Assembly: GCF_963930865.1 (NCBI RefSeq)
Contig: NZ_CAWVOH010000001.1
Coordinates: 496,001 to 560,000 of the forward strand
Length of the DNA: 64,000 nt
From: Eupransor demetentiae
GTDB taxonomy: Bacteria > Bacillota > Bacilli > Lactobacillales > Lactobacillaceae
Direction: 5' to 3'
The position numbers and the translations under genes are program-made. This document shows, one piece after another, positions 29,952-39,643 of the stretch; position 1 is the first letter of the stretch; every line of letters starts with the position of its first letter. Below the pieces are notes generated by a model. It did no database searches and was not told where the DNA came from. It was given only the letters and a program-made list of their open reading frames with translations.

Positions 29952-31622
29952 ATGACAGAACAATGGTTCAAGGATTCCGTCGTCTACCAGGTTTATCCGA
30001 TGAGTTTCCAAGACAGTAACGGCGATGGTATCGGAGACTTGCCCGGCATTACTTCCCGTTTGGAATACATCAAGAAGTTGGGTGCTGACGTCATTTGGCT
30101 CAACCCAATTTACGTCTCTCCTAACAAAGATAATGGCTATGATATCGCTGATTATGAAGCCATCAACCCCACTTATGGAACGATGGCTGACTTTGATAAC
30201 TTGCTTGAAAAAGCCCACGAATTAGGTCTTAAGATTGTGATGGATTTGGTGGTTAACCATACTTCCGACCAGCACAAGTGGTTCCAGGAAAGCCGTAAGA
30301 GCAAGGATAACCCCTACTCTGATTACTACATTTGGCGCGATCCAGTCGATGGCCACGAACCCAACAACTGGGTGGCTGCCTTCGGTGGATCCGTTTGGGA
30401 ATATGACGAAGGACGTGGCCAGTACTACTTGCACATGTACGCACCAAGTCAACCAGATTTGAACTGGACCAATCCAAAATTGCGCGAAGCTGTTTACAGC
30501 ATGCAACGTTTTTGGTTGGACAAGAGTGTTGATGGTTTCCGTATGGATGTTATCAACGAAATTTCAAAGCCAGATGGCTTGCCAAACATGACTGGTGAAG
30601 TCACCGCCGGTACGACGCAGGACTTTATCGCCGATGGCCCTCACTTGGGTGAATACTTGAGTGAAATGAATGAAAAAGTGCTTTCAAAGTACGACATCAT
30701 GACGGTTGGTGAAATGCCTGGCGTTACGACTGAGGATGCCATTGAATACACTGGCCTCAAGAGTAACGAATTGAACATGGTCTTTGAATTTGAGCACGTT
30801 GGTTTGACCAACAACCCGGACACTCGTTTGGGCCGTTGGAACGATGTGCCCGTTAAGTTGACCGATTTGAAGCACGCCCTTAACCGTTGGCAAATCGCCT
30901 TGGATGGTAAGGGTTGGAACTCACTTTACTGGAACAACCACGATCAACCTCGTGCCGTTTCCCGTTTTGGAAATGATTCCGATGAATTCCGCGTGCGTTC
31001 AGCGAAGGCTTTGGGAACCACCCTACACTTCTTGCAAGGAACACCATACGTCTTTGAGGGTGAAGAACTGGGTATGACCAACGGCCACTTTACGCGCGTT
31101 GATCAATACGAAGACGTTGAATCCGTTAACGTTTATAAGGAAATGGTCGAAGACAAGAAGATTGTCGACGGTCCAACCATGTTAAAGTACTTGGCCAACA
31201 TGTCGCGTGATAACGCTCGTACGCCAATGCAGTGGGATGCAAGCGAAAACGCAGGCTTCACCACCGCAACCCCTTGGTACGCTGTTAATCCTAACCACAA
31301 GGAAATCAACGTCCAAGCTAACTTAGAAGATCCAGATTCAGTCTTCTACCACTACCAGAAGTTGATTAAGATTCGTCATGAATCTGAAACCATTCGTCGT
31401 GGTACTTTTGAAGCCTTGGATGAAGATGACGACCAAGTTTATGCTTACCGCCGTCACGGCGAAGACGGTACTTACCTGATCATGACCAACTTTACTGATC
31501 AGACCGTTACGCGTGACTATCAACAGGCAGATGCTAGCGAATTGGTTATCAGCAATTACCAAGATGATCAAGGAACTACTTTGCGCCCTTATGAAAGTAA
31601 GGTCTATCGTTTCGCCAAGTAA
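29952..31622 (+). CDS. GH13 alpha-glucosidase (oligo-1,6-glucosidase / dextran glucosidase type)
   Basis: A 556-aa intracellular GH13_31-type enzyme. Conserved regions: I DLVVNHTSD, II DGFRMDVINEIS (nucleophile Asp), III MTVGEMPG (acid Glu), IV YWNNHDQPRAVSRFG. The QPDLNWTNP motif of oligo-1,6-glucosidases is present. Region II reads MDVINEI; Val after Asp is typical of alpha-1,6-specific enzymes. It would split isomalto-oligosaccharides. CRE upstream and an MFS permease 31 nt downstream form an inducible uptake/hydrolysis unit. Confidence 0.92.
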   Translation: MTEQWFKDSVVYQVYPMSFQDSNGDGIGDLPGITSRLEYIKKLGADVIWLNPIYVSPNKDNGYDIADYEAINPTYGTMADFDNLLEKAHELGLKIVMDLVVNHTSDQHKWFQESRKSKDNPYSDYYIWRDPVDGHEPNNWVAAFGGSVWEYDEGRGQYYLHMYAPSQPDLNWTNPKLREAVYSMQRFWLDKSVDGFRMDVINEISKPDGLPNMTGEVTAGTTQDFIADGPHLGEYLSEMNEKVLSKYDIMTVGEMPGVTTEDAIEYTGLKSNELNMVFEFEHVGLTNNPDTRLGRWNDVPVKLTDLKHALNRWQIALDGKGWNSLYWNNHDQPRAVSRFGNDSDEFRVRSAKALGTTLHFLQGTPYVFEGEELGMTNGHFTRVDQYEDVESVNVYKEMVEDKKIVDGPTMLKYLANMSRDNARTPMQWDASENAGFTTATPWYAVNPNHKEINVQANLEDPDSVFYHYQKLIKIRHESETIRRGTFEALDEDDDQVYAYRRHGEDGTYLIMTNFTDQTVTRDYQQADASELVISNYQDDQGTTLRPYESKVYRFAK

Positions 31623-31653
31623 TTTGGTCTGTAAAGGATAAAGAGTTAAAGAA

Positions 31654-32883
31654 ATGACACAAGATAAACAAGCAAATACAAATTCAAAAACATTCTTAAC
31701 GGCCATTCTTTCGGTTTCCGTTATGATTACCACTGGGCAGGCTGTTTCTTCAGCCGTGCCTGAAATGGCGAAGAGTTTCCCAGATGTTCCGGCATCTTTG
31801 ATGAACTCCGTCGTTACTATCCAGCAGTTAACCGTTGTGATAACCCTGCTATTGTCTGGTTGGATTTCAAAGAAAATTGGAATTAAGAAGACGATTGCCA
31901 TTGGTTTGATTACCGTTGGTATTGCAGGTGTGATTCCCGCACTTGTCCATAGTTTCCCAATTATTTTCATTTCCCGACTATTCTTGGGAGCCGGAATTGG
32001 GTTGTTTAACTCGCTAGCCATCACGATTATCGACCTCTTTTACAAGGGGGCAGAACAGTCGAAGATTCTTGGTTACCGTACCGCGACTGAGCAATTAGGA
32101 ACTTCCGCCTTGACCCTTTTGGTCGGTGCCTTAGTTTTGATTAACTGGGAAGCTTCCTTCTTGATCTACTTGCTAGCCTTCCCATTCTTAGCCTTCTTCT
32201 GGAAGTTCGTTCCTGAACCACCAGTTGACAAGCATGCTAGCGCGCAAAAGCAGAAGATTAACTTGCCAGTGCTTGGTATGGCCGCCTTGTTGATGGTCAT
32301 GGTTATGTGTTCAACTTCAGTTGTTGTTCAAACGCCTAACATCGTTGTTACTGATTTGGGCTTGAACGGAACTGTCGCTTCATTAATCGTTACTTTGAAC
32401 ACCTTCGTTGGAACAATGACTGGTTTCGTCTTCGGTAAGATTTATGCCGAATTGAAGAACTTCGTTGTCCCAACTGGAATGGCCTTCATGTCCTTGGGTT
32501 CATTGGTCATCGTTGCCTTCCCTAACATTTTCACCGTTGCTTTGGGGGCTGCCATCTGTGGTGTTGCTTACCCATTAGTTGGTTCATACCTCTTCTCAAA
32601 CGTTGATAATGTTGCGCCAGAAGGTTCACAAAACTTGGCCAACTCAGCCATGTTGGTTGGCGCTAACTTGGGGGCTACGATTGCTCCTTCTGTTTTGACG
32701 ATGTTCTCAAACTTGAACAACGCCCACACTCAGTCAGCACCGTTCTTCACTTTGTTCTTGATGTTGGCAGCCTTTGCAGCCATTGCTTTGGCTTACCTTC
32801 TCGGTTTGCAAGGAGCTAACACAGCGAAGACTTATACGACAAAGTATCGTCGCGCACGTCGTAACAACAACATCAATAAGTAA
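31654..32883 (+). CDS. MFS permease
   Basis: A 409-aa 12-helix major facilitator. The first half has GWISKKIGIKKTIAIGLITVGIAGVIPAL, with the G-X-X-X-D/K-X-X-G-R/K loop motif, and FISRLFLGAGIGLFNSLAI. It resembles drug:H+ antiporters of the DHA group. Position directly behind the GH13 gene suggests cotranscription and possibly sugar or oligosaccharide export/import, but no sugar-specific motif is seen, so substrate is open. Confidence 0.85.
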   Translation: MTQDKQANTNSKTFLTAILSVSVMITTGQAVSSAVPEMAKSFPDVPASLMNSVVTIQQLTVVITLLLSGWISKKIGIKKTIAIGLITVGIAGVIPALVHSFPIIFISRLFLGAGIGLFNSLAITIIDLFYKGAEQSKILGYRTATEQLGTSALTLLVGALVLINWEASFLIYLLAFPFLAFFWKFVPEPPVDKHASAQKQKINLPVLGMAALLMVMVMCSTSVVVQTPNIVVTDLGLNGTVASLIVTLNTFVGTMTGFVFGKIYAELKNFVVPTGMAFMSLGSLVIVAFPNIFTVALGAAICGVAYPLVGSYLFSNVDNVAPEGSQNLANSAMLVGANLGATIAPSVLTMFSNLNNAHTQSAPFFTLFLMLAAFAAIALAYLLGLQGANTAKTYTTKYRRARRNNNINK

Positions 32884-32896
32884 TTGAATGCAAATT

Positions 32897-32925
32897 AAAA
32901 GCACGCCGCTTGGCGTGCTTTTTTG
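32897..32925. terminator. Bidirectional terminator
   Basis: AAAAGCACGCCgcttGGCGTGCTTTTTT between the MFS gene and ribH. Confidence 0.85.
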
Positions 32926-32928
32926 TGC

Positions 32929-33396
32929 TTAGATTTTTTGATAAAGGGAGCATAATTCCAGCAGACTGAGCGCAACTTCGCCTCCTTTGTTCCCTGCTTT
33001 ACCACCTGCACGTTGCTGGGCTTGTTCCAAAGTGTCGGTCGTTAAAATACCAAAGACGATTGGACAAGCTTCATCCAAACTAACGCGAGCGACCCCTTGC
33101 GCCACACCGTTAATCACCAAGTCATAGTGATCTGTATCACCCTTGATCACAGCACCCAGCGTGACAATCCCTGTATATTTTTGGCTTCGTGCTAACTTTT
33201 GGGTCATCAAGGGGATTTCCAAAGCACCGGGTACCCAGCATACATCGACTTGTTCTTTTGGCACGCCGACCATCTTCATGCTAGCTAAGGCACCCGACAG
33301 CAAACGTTCCGTGATGGCACTATTAAAACGGCTTACCACGATAGCAAATTTACCCTGGTTTTGGTCAGTCAGTTGTCCTTCATAAATCATTTTCAA
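32929..33396 (-). CDS. ribH: 6,7-dimethyl-8-ribityllumazine synthase
   Basis: A 155-aa lumazine synthase, last gene of the rib operon. Motifs: FAIVVSRFNSAITERLL, VCWVPGALEIPL, TLGAVIKGDTDHYDLV (catalytic His nearby) and FGILTTDTLEQAQQRAGGKAGNKGGE. It condenses the ribitylamino-uracil with 3,4-dihydroxy-2-butanone 4-phosphate. The start overlaps the ribBA stop (4 nt). Confidence 0.96.
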   Translation of the reverse strand: MKMIYEGQLTDQNQGKFAIVVSRFNSAITERLLSGALASMKMVGVPKEQVDVCWVPGALEIPLMTQKLARSQKYTGIVTLGAVIKGDTDHYDLVINGVAQGVARVSLDEACPIVFGILTTDTLEQAQQRAGGKAGNKGGEVALSLLELCSLYQKI

Positions 33397-34601
33397 TTCT
33401 CCTTTAATAAATGGCCAAAGCGAGTGGCCTTGGTGTGCAAGTAATTCGCGTTATTCGAGTTTGACTTAATTTCCAGGGGTACTCGTTCTACAATTTCAAT
33501 CCCCGCAGCTTCTAGTTGCTGAATTTTATCCGGATTGTTCGTCAGCAAGCGAATTCGCTTCAAACCGGCAAATTTAAGTAGCTTTGCTGCCCGTTTATAA
33601 TCACGCTGATCGGCTTGGTGGCCTAGATTCAAGTTCGCATCATAGGTGTCATAGTGATTTTCCTGTAGAATATAGGCTTTAAGTTTTTCCAACAAGCCAA
33701 TTCCACGCCCTTCTTGGCGTAAGTAGAGCACAGCTCCACCTTCTTCATTAATTCTAGCCAGGGCCTCGTTAAGCTGGGGACCGCAGTCACAACGCAGCGA
33801 AGACAGCACATCTCCCGTAAAACATTCTGAATGAATCCGAACTAGCGGTGCCGCCGTGCTTGCTTTTTTGCTTTGAATTAGAAGATCGGGTTGTCCCTTT
33901 CCTCTACTCGGAAAGCTGTGTAGTTCAAAATTACCTTCAGCGGCTGGTAGCTGCACTGAGGGCCCATATTCGATATCTTCCTGATCCAAGTAGGTTTGAA
34001 ATTCGACCAAGTCCGCAATCTGCAAGCGAATTAAATCATGTTCTTGCGCGAAGAGCGCCAAGTCTTCGGAACGGGCCATGCTGCCATCGGCCTTTAAAAT
34101 CTCGATGATATAGGCGACCGGCACAACTCCTGCCCATTTTGCCAGAGCGACCGCTGCTTCAGTATGGCCCGTTCGTACACGTAAGCCCTCTTTTTCTGCC
34201 ACAAGGGGAAAAATGTGCCCGGGCCGTTCAAAATCTTGAGCTGGAATACTACGATTGGCCAAAGCTTGCAACGTTTGTGCTCGATCATTTGCGGAAACAC
34301 CGGTTACAGTCGCTTTATAATCCACCGATTGCGTGAATTTAGTACCAAATTTTTCCGTATTGTCTTGCACCATAGCTGGCAAGTGTAATTCTTCGGCTCG
34401 TTCCAAACTCATTGGCGCACAGAGTAAGCCACGAGCAGCTTGTAAAGCAAAGTTAATTGTTTCCGGTTGGGCAAAGGTTGCTAAACCGACTAAGTCGCCT
34501 TCATTTTCCCGGTCTTGATCATCTTGTAAGACAATTAACTTCCCCTGCTTTAGGGCCGCCAAGGCTGCCTGTATTTTTTCAATCTTACTTCGTTCCAACA
34601 T
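33393..34601 (-). CDS. ribBA: Bifunctional DHBP synthase / GTP cyclohydrolase II
   Basis: A 402-aa fusion from start 34601 (MLERSKIEKIQAALAALKQG) behind AAGGAGGAC. The N-terminal RibB domain has VLQDDQDRENEGDLV and RTGHTEAAVALAKWAG. The C-terminal RibA domain has the zinc site CFTGDVLSSLRCDCGPQL and RQEGRGIGLLEKLKAYILQ. It catalyses both entry reactions of riboflavin synthesis. The start overlaps the end of ribE by 17 nt. Confidence 0.96.
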   Translation of the reverse strand: MLERSKIEKIQAALAALKQGKLIVLQDDQDRENEGDLVGLATFAQPETINFALQAARGLLCAPMSLERAEELHLPAMVQDNTEKFGTKFTQSVDYKATVTGVSANDRAQTLQALANRSIPAQDFERPGHIFPLVAEKEGLRVRTGHTEAAVALAKWAGVVPVAYIIEILKADGSMARSEDLALFAQEHDLIRLQIADLVEFQTYLDQEDIEYGPSVQLPAAEGNFELHSFPSRGKGQPDLLIQSKKASTAAPLVRIHSECFTGDVLSSLRCDCGPQLNEALARINEEGGAVLYLRQEGRGIGLLEKLKAYILQENHYDTYDANLNLGHQADQRDYKRAAKLLKFAGLKRIRLLTNNPDKIQQLEAAGIEIVERVPLEIKSNSNNANYLHTKATRFGHLLKEN

Positions 34602-35193
34602 CTTGTAGTCCTCCTTGAACATACTTTGCCAAAATATCAGTTTCAAGATTGACCCAGTCACCCGCTTTTAATTGGCTTAGATTCGTATGATCTCGCGTGA
34701 AATTCACCAGGGCCAAGACGAAATGACTTTCGTTAGTTGATACGATGGTCAGGCTTACACCGTTAATGGCCACGGAACCCTTGGCGACGATTTCTTTACC
34801 CCAAGTCGGATTATCAAAACGAAAGGTGTAAAAGTGTGTTTCCCCCTGGATATCAATTTTTTCCAGTTGCGCTTTCCCGTCAACGTGGCCTAGGACAAGG
34901 TGACCATCTAATCCCTGCTGGAGCGTCAAGGCCGCTTCCAAATTCACCATTTGGCCCAGCGTATAATCAGCCAAAATGGTTTGCTCATAAGTCGAAACCA
35001 TGACATCAAAATCCAACAAATCATCGTGATAGTCAGCTAAAGTCAAACAAACACCGTCCACCATGATACTTTCGCCCAAAATAAAAGCTTGCTTCGCCCA
35101 CTGAACTGGTTCAATCGTCAATCGCAATTCAGCTTTCCCGCGCTCTTCAATGCCTTTAACTTTTCCTTGAGCTTGTACAATTCCTGTAAACAT
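34585..35193 (-). CDS. ribE: Riboflavin synthase alpha chain
   Basis: A 202-aa protein with two lumazine-binding repeats: MFTGIVQAQGKVKG ... VDGVCLTL and GHVDGKAQLEKI ... INGVSLTIV. Dismutates 6,7-dimethyl-8-ribityllumazine to riboflavin. Its start overlaps the ribD stop (TAATG), third-level coupling inside the operon ribD-ribE-ribBA-ribH. Confidence 0.96.
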   Translation of the reverse strand: MFTGIVQAQGKVKGIEERGKAELRLTIEPVQWAKQAFILGESIMVDGVCLTLADYHDDLLDFDVMVSTYEQTILADYTLGQMVNLEAALTLQQGLDGHLVLGHVDGKAQLEKIDIQGETHFYTFRFDNPTWGKEIVAKGSVAINGVSLTIVSTNESHFVLALVNFTRDHTNLSQLKAGDWVNLETDILAKYVQGGLQDVGTK

Positions 35194-36227
35194 TAGAGCA
35201 CCTCATTTCGATAAATATAGCGAATCGTGTTTCCAACCGGTACTTGCTGCCTTAACAAAGCTGGTTCAGACGCAGGTAGGACTGCCGAAAGACCTTCATC
35301 AGGAAAATCACTGTCAGATTGGTAATGCCAAAATTCCTGCCAAGCGCTTTCTTGCAAAAAAGCTGCATGGACTATCGGTCCTCCTTCAACCAGTAGAGAT
35401 TGAATCCCCAACTCAGCCAGGATAGCTAATAAGTCAGCGATGCTACCGTCATATAATTTTACGCGCGGCGAAGTCTCGGCAAAGCCCTCGTCGCTGGTAA
35501 AAATCAAATAATTATCCCGCCATTGGATTGGAAGATCTTTGAACCGACCAGATCGATCCAGAACAATCCGTAACGGTTGCTCGTGCTGCAGCGCTATTTT
35601 TCGAACGGTTAAATTCGGTTGATCAATTAAAAAAGTTTCACTACCGACTAAAATAGCGGAGGAGGCTGCCCGCAATCGATGAACATCTTGATCAGCGATG
35701 GAATCAGTGATTTTAGTCTGCTGACCTGAACCAGCGTTAACCTTGCGATTGGCACTCGTGGCAACCTTCAAACGAACATAGGGTAAGTTCTTTTCGAAAA
35801 AATAGTGAAAAGCTGGGTTTAACTGACGACTGGCACCATCATTCAAAACGATGACTTCAATCCCATGTTCACGTAGCAGTTTCAAGCCTTTCCCATTTGT
35901 GCTCGGATTAGGATCAAGCGAACCTATCACGACCCGCTTTAACCCCCAAGTCAGCATTGTTTCGGCACAGGAAGATACTTTCCCCCGGCTCGCACAAGGT
36001 TCCAACGTGACATAGATACATGCCCCCTGAATGTCACTGGGCTTTGCCAGAGATTGGTAGGCTTCAATTTCGGCGTGATGACCACCAAAACGATGGTGGT
36101 AGCCACGACCGAGAACTTTGCCGTCTTTGACGATGACAGCCCCAACCCGTGGATTTTCATAGGTTAAATCAGCTTCCCCCTTTCCGGCTTCATCAATGGC
36201 AATTTGCATCAAAACATTATCATTCAT
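35193..36227 (-). CDS. ribD: Bifunctional deaminase/reductase RibD
   Basis: A 344-aa fusion. The N-terminal deaminase has the zinc motif HAEIEAYQSL ... VTLEPCASRGKVSSCAETML; the C-terminal reductase starts at PYVRLKVATSANRK. First gene of the operon behind AGGAGG, controlled by an FMN riboswitch. Confidence 0.96.
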   Translation of the reverse strand: MNDNVLMQIAIDEAGKGEADLTYENPRVGAVIVKDGKVLGRGYHHRFGGHHAEIEAYQSLAKPSDIQGACIYVTLEPCASRGKVSSCAETMLTWGLKRVVIGSLDPNPSTNGKGLKLLREHGIEVIVLNDGASRQLNPAFHYFFEKNLPYVRLKVATSANRKVNAGSGQQTKITDSIADQDVHRLRAASSAILVGSETFLIDQPNLTVRKIALQHEQPLRIVLDRSGRFKDLPIQWRDNYLIFTSDEGFAETSPRVKLYDGSIADLLAILAELGIQSLLVEGGPIVHAAFLQESAWQEFWHYQSDSDFPDEGLSAVLPASEPALLRQQVPVGNTIRYIYRNEVL

Positions 36228-36253
36228 TTTTTCCTCCTGTTGTTATCAGGACA

Positions 36254-36287
36254 TAAAAAAACCGATGTGACACTATCACATCGGTTG
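36254..36287 (-). terminator. Expression-platform terminator of the FMN riboswitch
   Basis: AACCGATGTGA ... TCACATCGGTT stem followed by a T run, just before ribD. Confidence 0.9.
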
Positions 36288-36339
36288 CATTTATTATTCG
36301 AATGATTCAAAAAATAGGCAGTCTGAGACTCCCAGAATT

Positions 36340-36475
36340 TTTAAATCTTCTCCCATCCAGACTATACTGTCGGTTACAGAATTTCACTGTATCAGCCGCA
36401 CCGGAGTGCAGGTCACGGACTTTGGCACAAGGCCATCACCGTCGGTCGGGAATTTCACCCTGCCCCGAAGATTAA
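36340..36475 (-). ncRNA. FMN riboswitch (RFN element)
   Basis: The minus strand carries the RFN blocks: CTTCGGGGCAGGGTGAAATT at the 5' side, GACCGACGGTGAT, CCGTGACC, GATACAGTGAAATTCTGTA and GGATGGGAGAAG at the 3' side. FMN binding should promote the following terminator and repress the rib operon. Confidence 0.96.
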
Positions 36476-36520
36476 TAATGTTGTTTTAAGCGTAGCAAGT
36501 AAAAAGGATTTTGTCAAAGC

Positions 36521-37300
36521 TTATGAATTCGAAGCCAATAAAGCCTTGATGACAGCCGAACGGAAACCGTTGTCTTCGAGTGCAAGCACACCCTTGATAG
36601 TGGTTCCGCCTGGCGAAGTCACTTCGTCCTTTAATTCAGTGTAAGACTTGCCGCTTGCTTGCGCCAATTGAGCACTGCCTTTAACCATTGAGGAAATAAT
36701 TTCACGGGCAGTTGCTCGTGAGAGACCTTCACTAACAGCGGCATCTTCCATGGCAGCCATAAAGACGTCAACAAAGGCTGGTGCACAGCCACCAACCACA
36801 CCAGCGAGGTCCAGCTGATTTTCCTTAACTTCGAAGACATCCCCAAGGGTCTTGAGCAAATTAACAACTTGATCCAATTGGCCATTTACGAGATGCTTTC
36901 CGGGTGCATAGGCAATCGTTCCAGCATTGTAGGCCACGGCAGTGTTGGGAATCAAAGCAGCGGTGGGTACGTTACCCGCCGTCCTCAAAATAGCTTCATT
37001 GCTTACGCCAGCTGCAGCCGACAAGACAATCGTGCCACTAGGAATACTCAAATTGACGAATTCTTGCATGATGGCAAGGGTTTGCTTGGCTGGTGTCACG
37101 AAGAAGAGCAAATCTGGTTGTTGCGCCAGTACATCCTTGGGTTCGCCGAAAACTGGAATATTCAGTGTTTGGGCGTGGTGGCTAGCCGATGCCGTCGAAG
37201 AACTTTGACCAATCAGTTCCACTGGAACCACTTTTTGACGGTTTAATCCTTCTACAATGGCAGAACCCATGCTGCCGACACCGATAATGGCAATTTTCAT
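36521..37300 (-). CDS. proC: Pyrroline-5-carboxylate reductase
   Basis: A 259-aa P5C reductase: Rossmann motif MKIAIIGVGSMGSAI, AAAGVSNEAIL, and the C-terminal signature with GSAQLAQASGKSYTELKDEVTSPGGTTIKGVLALE. Performs the last step of proline synthesis. It has its own GGAGG site; no other pro genes are in the window. Confidence 0.95.
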   Translation of the reverse strand: MKIAIIGVGSMGSAIVEGLNRQKVVPVELIGQSSSTASASHHAQTLNIPVFGEPKDVLAQQPDLLFFVTPAKQTLAIMQEFVNLSIPSGTIVLSAAAGVSNEAILRTAGNVPTAALIPNTAVAYNAGTIAYAPGKHLVNGQLDQVVNLLKTLGDVFEVKENQLDLAGVVGGCAPAFVDVFMAAMEDAAVSEGLSRATAREIISSMVKGSAQLAQASGKSYTELKDEVTSPGGTTIKGVLALEDNGFRSAVIKALLASNS

Positions 37301-37327
37301 AACGCTGACCTCCTATTTTCTCAAAAG

Positions 37328-37353
37328 AAAAAGGCCGACCGAAATCGACCTTT
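37328..37353 (-). terminator. Terminator after the DUF4353 gene
   Basis: AAAGGTCGatttcGGTCGGCCTTT with T run on the minus strand. Confidence 0.75.
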
Positions 37354-37374
37354 CTCTGTATAATTTACCAGATA

Positions 37375-38025
37375 TTACTGGAAGTTTGAAGTGATGTTTC
37401 CTGAGAACTTGTCACTTGCAATTGACATGTGTCCGGCTGAATCAACGCCCTTCATAGTTGAGCGAACGTTCAAGACACCACCGTCTGATGATGCATCGAA
37501 AGTCAAGTCGCCAGTTGAGTAGATGGCTGACTTAGTTGGTTGTGCATCCAATTCTGCTTGGTCAGCGATTGGCTTTGCATCAGTAACTGAGTTCGTACCA
37601 GCAGCGGTAATCTTCATCGTACCGTATGACTGACCGTTGATAACAGTACCTTGAGTTGAACGCAAATCAGCGTTGTTCAAAACAATGTTAACATCAGCAT
37701 CAGCAGGAGCTGCAACAACGATTTGTACGTGGTCGCTGCTTCCAGTTACAGTGTAAGTTCCGCCCTTCTTGATGGTGATGGTGTCACCAGAAACGCTGGC
37801 AGCGTTTTCGTTATCAGAGACGATACCTGAGTTATCAAGAGCGATAACAACGTTAACCTTAGTAGCCTTAGCAGCCATGTCTGAGAACAAACCAGAGATA
37901 GCAGTTGAAAGGTCAGCAGATGCGCTTTGGTGAGCAACAGCCATACCACCCATTGCGGCAACAGCTGCGGCAGCGATAACCCATTGCTTACCTGACTTGA
38001 ACATACGAGCATTTTGCTTATTCAT
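37375..38025 (-). CDS. Secreted DUF4353 (carbohydrate-binding domain) protein, short paralogue
   Basis: A 216-aa protein from start 38025 (MNKQNARMFKSGKQWVIAAA). The KxxKSGKxWV pattern marks a KxYKxGKxW-type signal peptide, with cleavage likely after QSASA. The rest holds one DUF4353-like beta-helical unit (GGTYTVTGSSDHVQIVVAAPADADVNIVLNNADLRST ... YSTGDLTFDASSDGGVLNVRSTMKGVDSAGHMSI). It matches the N-terminal half of its neighbour at 38149-39486 and stops where that one continues, so it is a shortened paralogue. Extracellular; ligand unknown. Confidence 0.8.
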   Translation of the reverse strand: MNKQNARMFKSGKQWVIAAAAVAAMGGMAVAHQSASADLSTAISGLFSDMAAKATKVNVVIALDNSGIVSDNENAASVSGDTITIKKGGTYTVTGSSDHVQIVVAAPADADVNIVLNNADLRSTQGTVINGQSYGTMKITAAGTNSVTDAKPIADQAELDAQPTKSAIYSTGDLTFDASSDGGVLNVRSTMKGVDSAGHMSIASDKFSGNITSNFQ

Positions 38026-38148
38026 TAAAAAGATCTTCTTTCTATTAATACGGATTATTATTACAAAAACATTACAATTTTCGTAAAAATCAATACGCAC
38101 TAATACTAACAAATAATGAACAAAATGTCAGCATTATTCCCGAAAAAT

Positions 38149-39486
38149 TTATTCAGCTGCTGGTGTTTGACCTTGCTTCATTGCTTGGTCCATTGGTGGC
38201 ATGCCTTGTCCACCGCCCATTGGACCACCTTCACCGGTCATTCCGGAGCCACCGCCTTGACCGGCAACCACGTCGGAACTCGTCCCGTTAATGGACACTT
38301 GATAAGTATCCCCAGCAGTAATGCCTGGGAAGGAGATGTTCATATAGTCGGTGTTTTGTGGCGATTCAAAGGAAGTCAAATCTTGCCCATCCTTAGAAAC
38401 GGTGACCGTATCACCCTTAGTAGTTGCGCCAATTTTTACGTAAGACTGGCTAGAAGTATCCGCATCAGGCGTTCCTTCCGTTCCGGTACCACCCCAGATG
38501 ACATTACCGCCCTTAAAGGTGATGGTGCCATCACCATCGATAGCGCCGTTATCCGGTGTTGAATCAATCATGGAAACGATGTTACCACCATTGATGTTAA
38601 TATCGCCGTTAGAATCCAAACCGTCTCCCGCACCATGCATCACAAGGTTACCCCCATTAATGTTGATGGCTTGGGTATCTTTCGAACCAGCGTCATATTT
38701 GCTTTGATCCAACTGGGCATTGATGATATCGTCATCGGCATTCAAAGAAAGATTTCCTGAATTAACGTTCACTACTTCAGCTTCCAAAGCTTCATAAGAC
38801 TTCGTCACATTCAAATTCAAATCATTAACATCCATGCTGCCGTCGGCTGAAATTCCATTCATAGTTGAATTGATGTTTAATTCCCCGGAACCGTTAACCG
38901 TCAAATTCCCATTGGCATAAATTGCACCATTGGGGTTAATCGTGTCCAAACTTTCCGGATCGTCGATGCTTGGCGTTGCTGAAATCGAATTTGTCCCATT
39001 GGCCGTCAAGGTCAAAGAACCGTAGCTTTGTGCTGCGATGGCCGCACCCTTGGTCGTAGACAAGTTCGCATTATTTAAAATCAAGTTGACGGCTGCATCG
39101 CTAGGCGCGTTAACCAAAATTTGAGCGTCGTCACTTGTGCCAGAAACCGTGTAAGTCCCCGCTTGATTGATGGTTACCGTATTGCCATCAACCGTGGCCG
39201 CTTGGCTATTATCGCTGCTGATACCACTATTAGCCAAATTGATGCTGGTTCCAGCTTGGTCGGAAGCTGTTTGCTTGCTCGTCGTTGTCGTATTCTGTCC
39301 CATCGTGTAGGCTGCCAATGTTTGAACAGTGTTGTCCGACAAGCTATCGGCGCTAGCGGAATTGTGTGCAAGAGCCCCATATAGGCTAAGGCCTGCCACT
39401 GCCATCGCAGCAATCACCCACTGCTTACCGGATTTGTACATTTTAAAAGTACGGCTATTGTTTTGCTTCAGTCGTAGATTATTCAT
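38149..39486 (-). CDS. Secreted DUF4353 (carbohydrate-binding domain) protein
   Basis: A 445-aa protein from start 39486 (MNNLRLKQNNSRTFKMYKSG), behind AAGGAG. The KMYKSGKQWVIAAMAVAG sequence is a KxYKxGKxW signal peptide (cleavage near NSASA). A DUF4353 beta-helix follows, with repeated short strands such as SLTLTANGTNSI, NLTVNGSGELNINSTMNGIS, NININGGNLVMHGAGDGLDSNGDININGG. The C-terminus is a Gly/Met/Pro-rich tail (GGQGMPPMDQAMKQG) without an LPxTG anchor. CotH-associated and surface roles are known for relatives; function here is open. Confidence 0.82.
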   Translation of the reverse strand: MNNLRLKQNNSRTFKMYKSGKQWVIAAMAVAGLSLYGALAHNSASADSLSDNTVQTLAAYTMGQNTTTTSKQTASDQAGTSINLANSGISSDNSQAATVDGNTVTINQAGTYTVSGTSDDAQILVNAPSDAAVNLILNNANLSTTKGAAIAAQSYGSLTLTANGTNSISATPSIDDPESLDTINPNGAIYANGNLTVNGSGELNINSTMNGISADGSMDVNDLNLNVTKSYEALEAEVVNVNSGNLSLNADDDIINAQLDQSKYDAGSKDTQAININGGNLVMHGAGDGLDSNGDININGGNIVSMIDSTPDNGAIDGDGTITFKGGNVIWGGTGTEGTPDADTSSQSYVKIGATTKGDTVTVSKDGQDLTSFESPQNTDYMNISFPGITAGDTYQVSINGTSSDVVAGQGGGSGMTGEGGPMGGGQGMPPMDQAMKQGQTPAAE

Positions 39487-39598
39487 TCGAACTCCTTCTT
39501 GTCCTCTGACCATCTTGGTCAGTTGCGTATCTTATCGATGTTTACAGTATAGGAAGTCCAAATAAAACCCTGATTAAGCCAAATTAAATTGAAAATTA

Positions 39599-39638
39599 AA
39601 AAGTGAACAAGGTTAAAACCCCACTCACTTTTAAGAAG
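39599..39638 (-). terminator. Weak terminator after the GH32 gene
   Basis: AAAAGTGAGT ... TTCACTTTTT imperfect stem with T run. Confidence 0.5.
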
Positions 39639-39643
39639 CTTAT

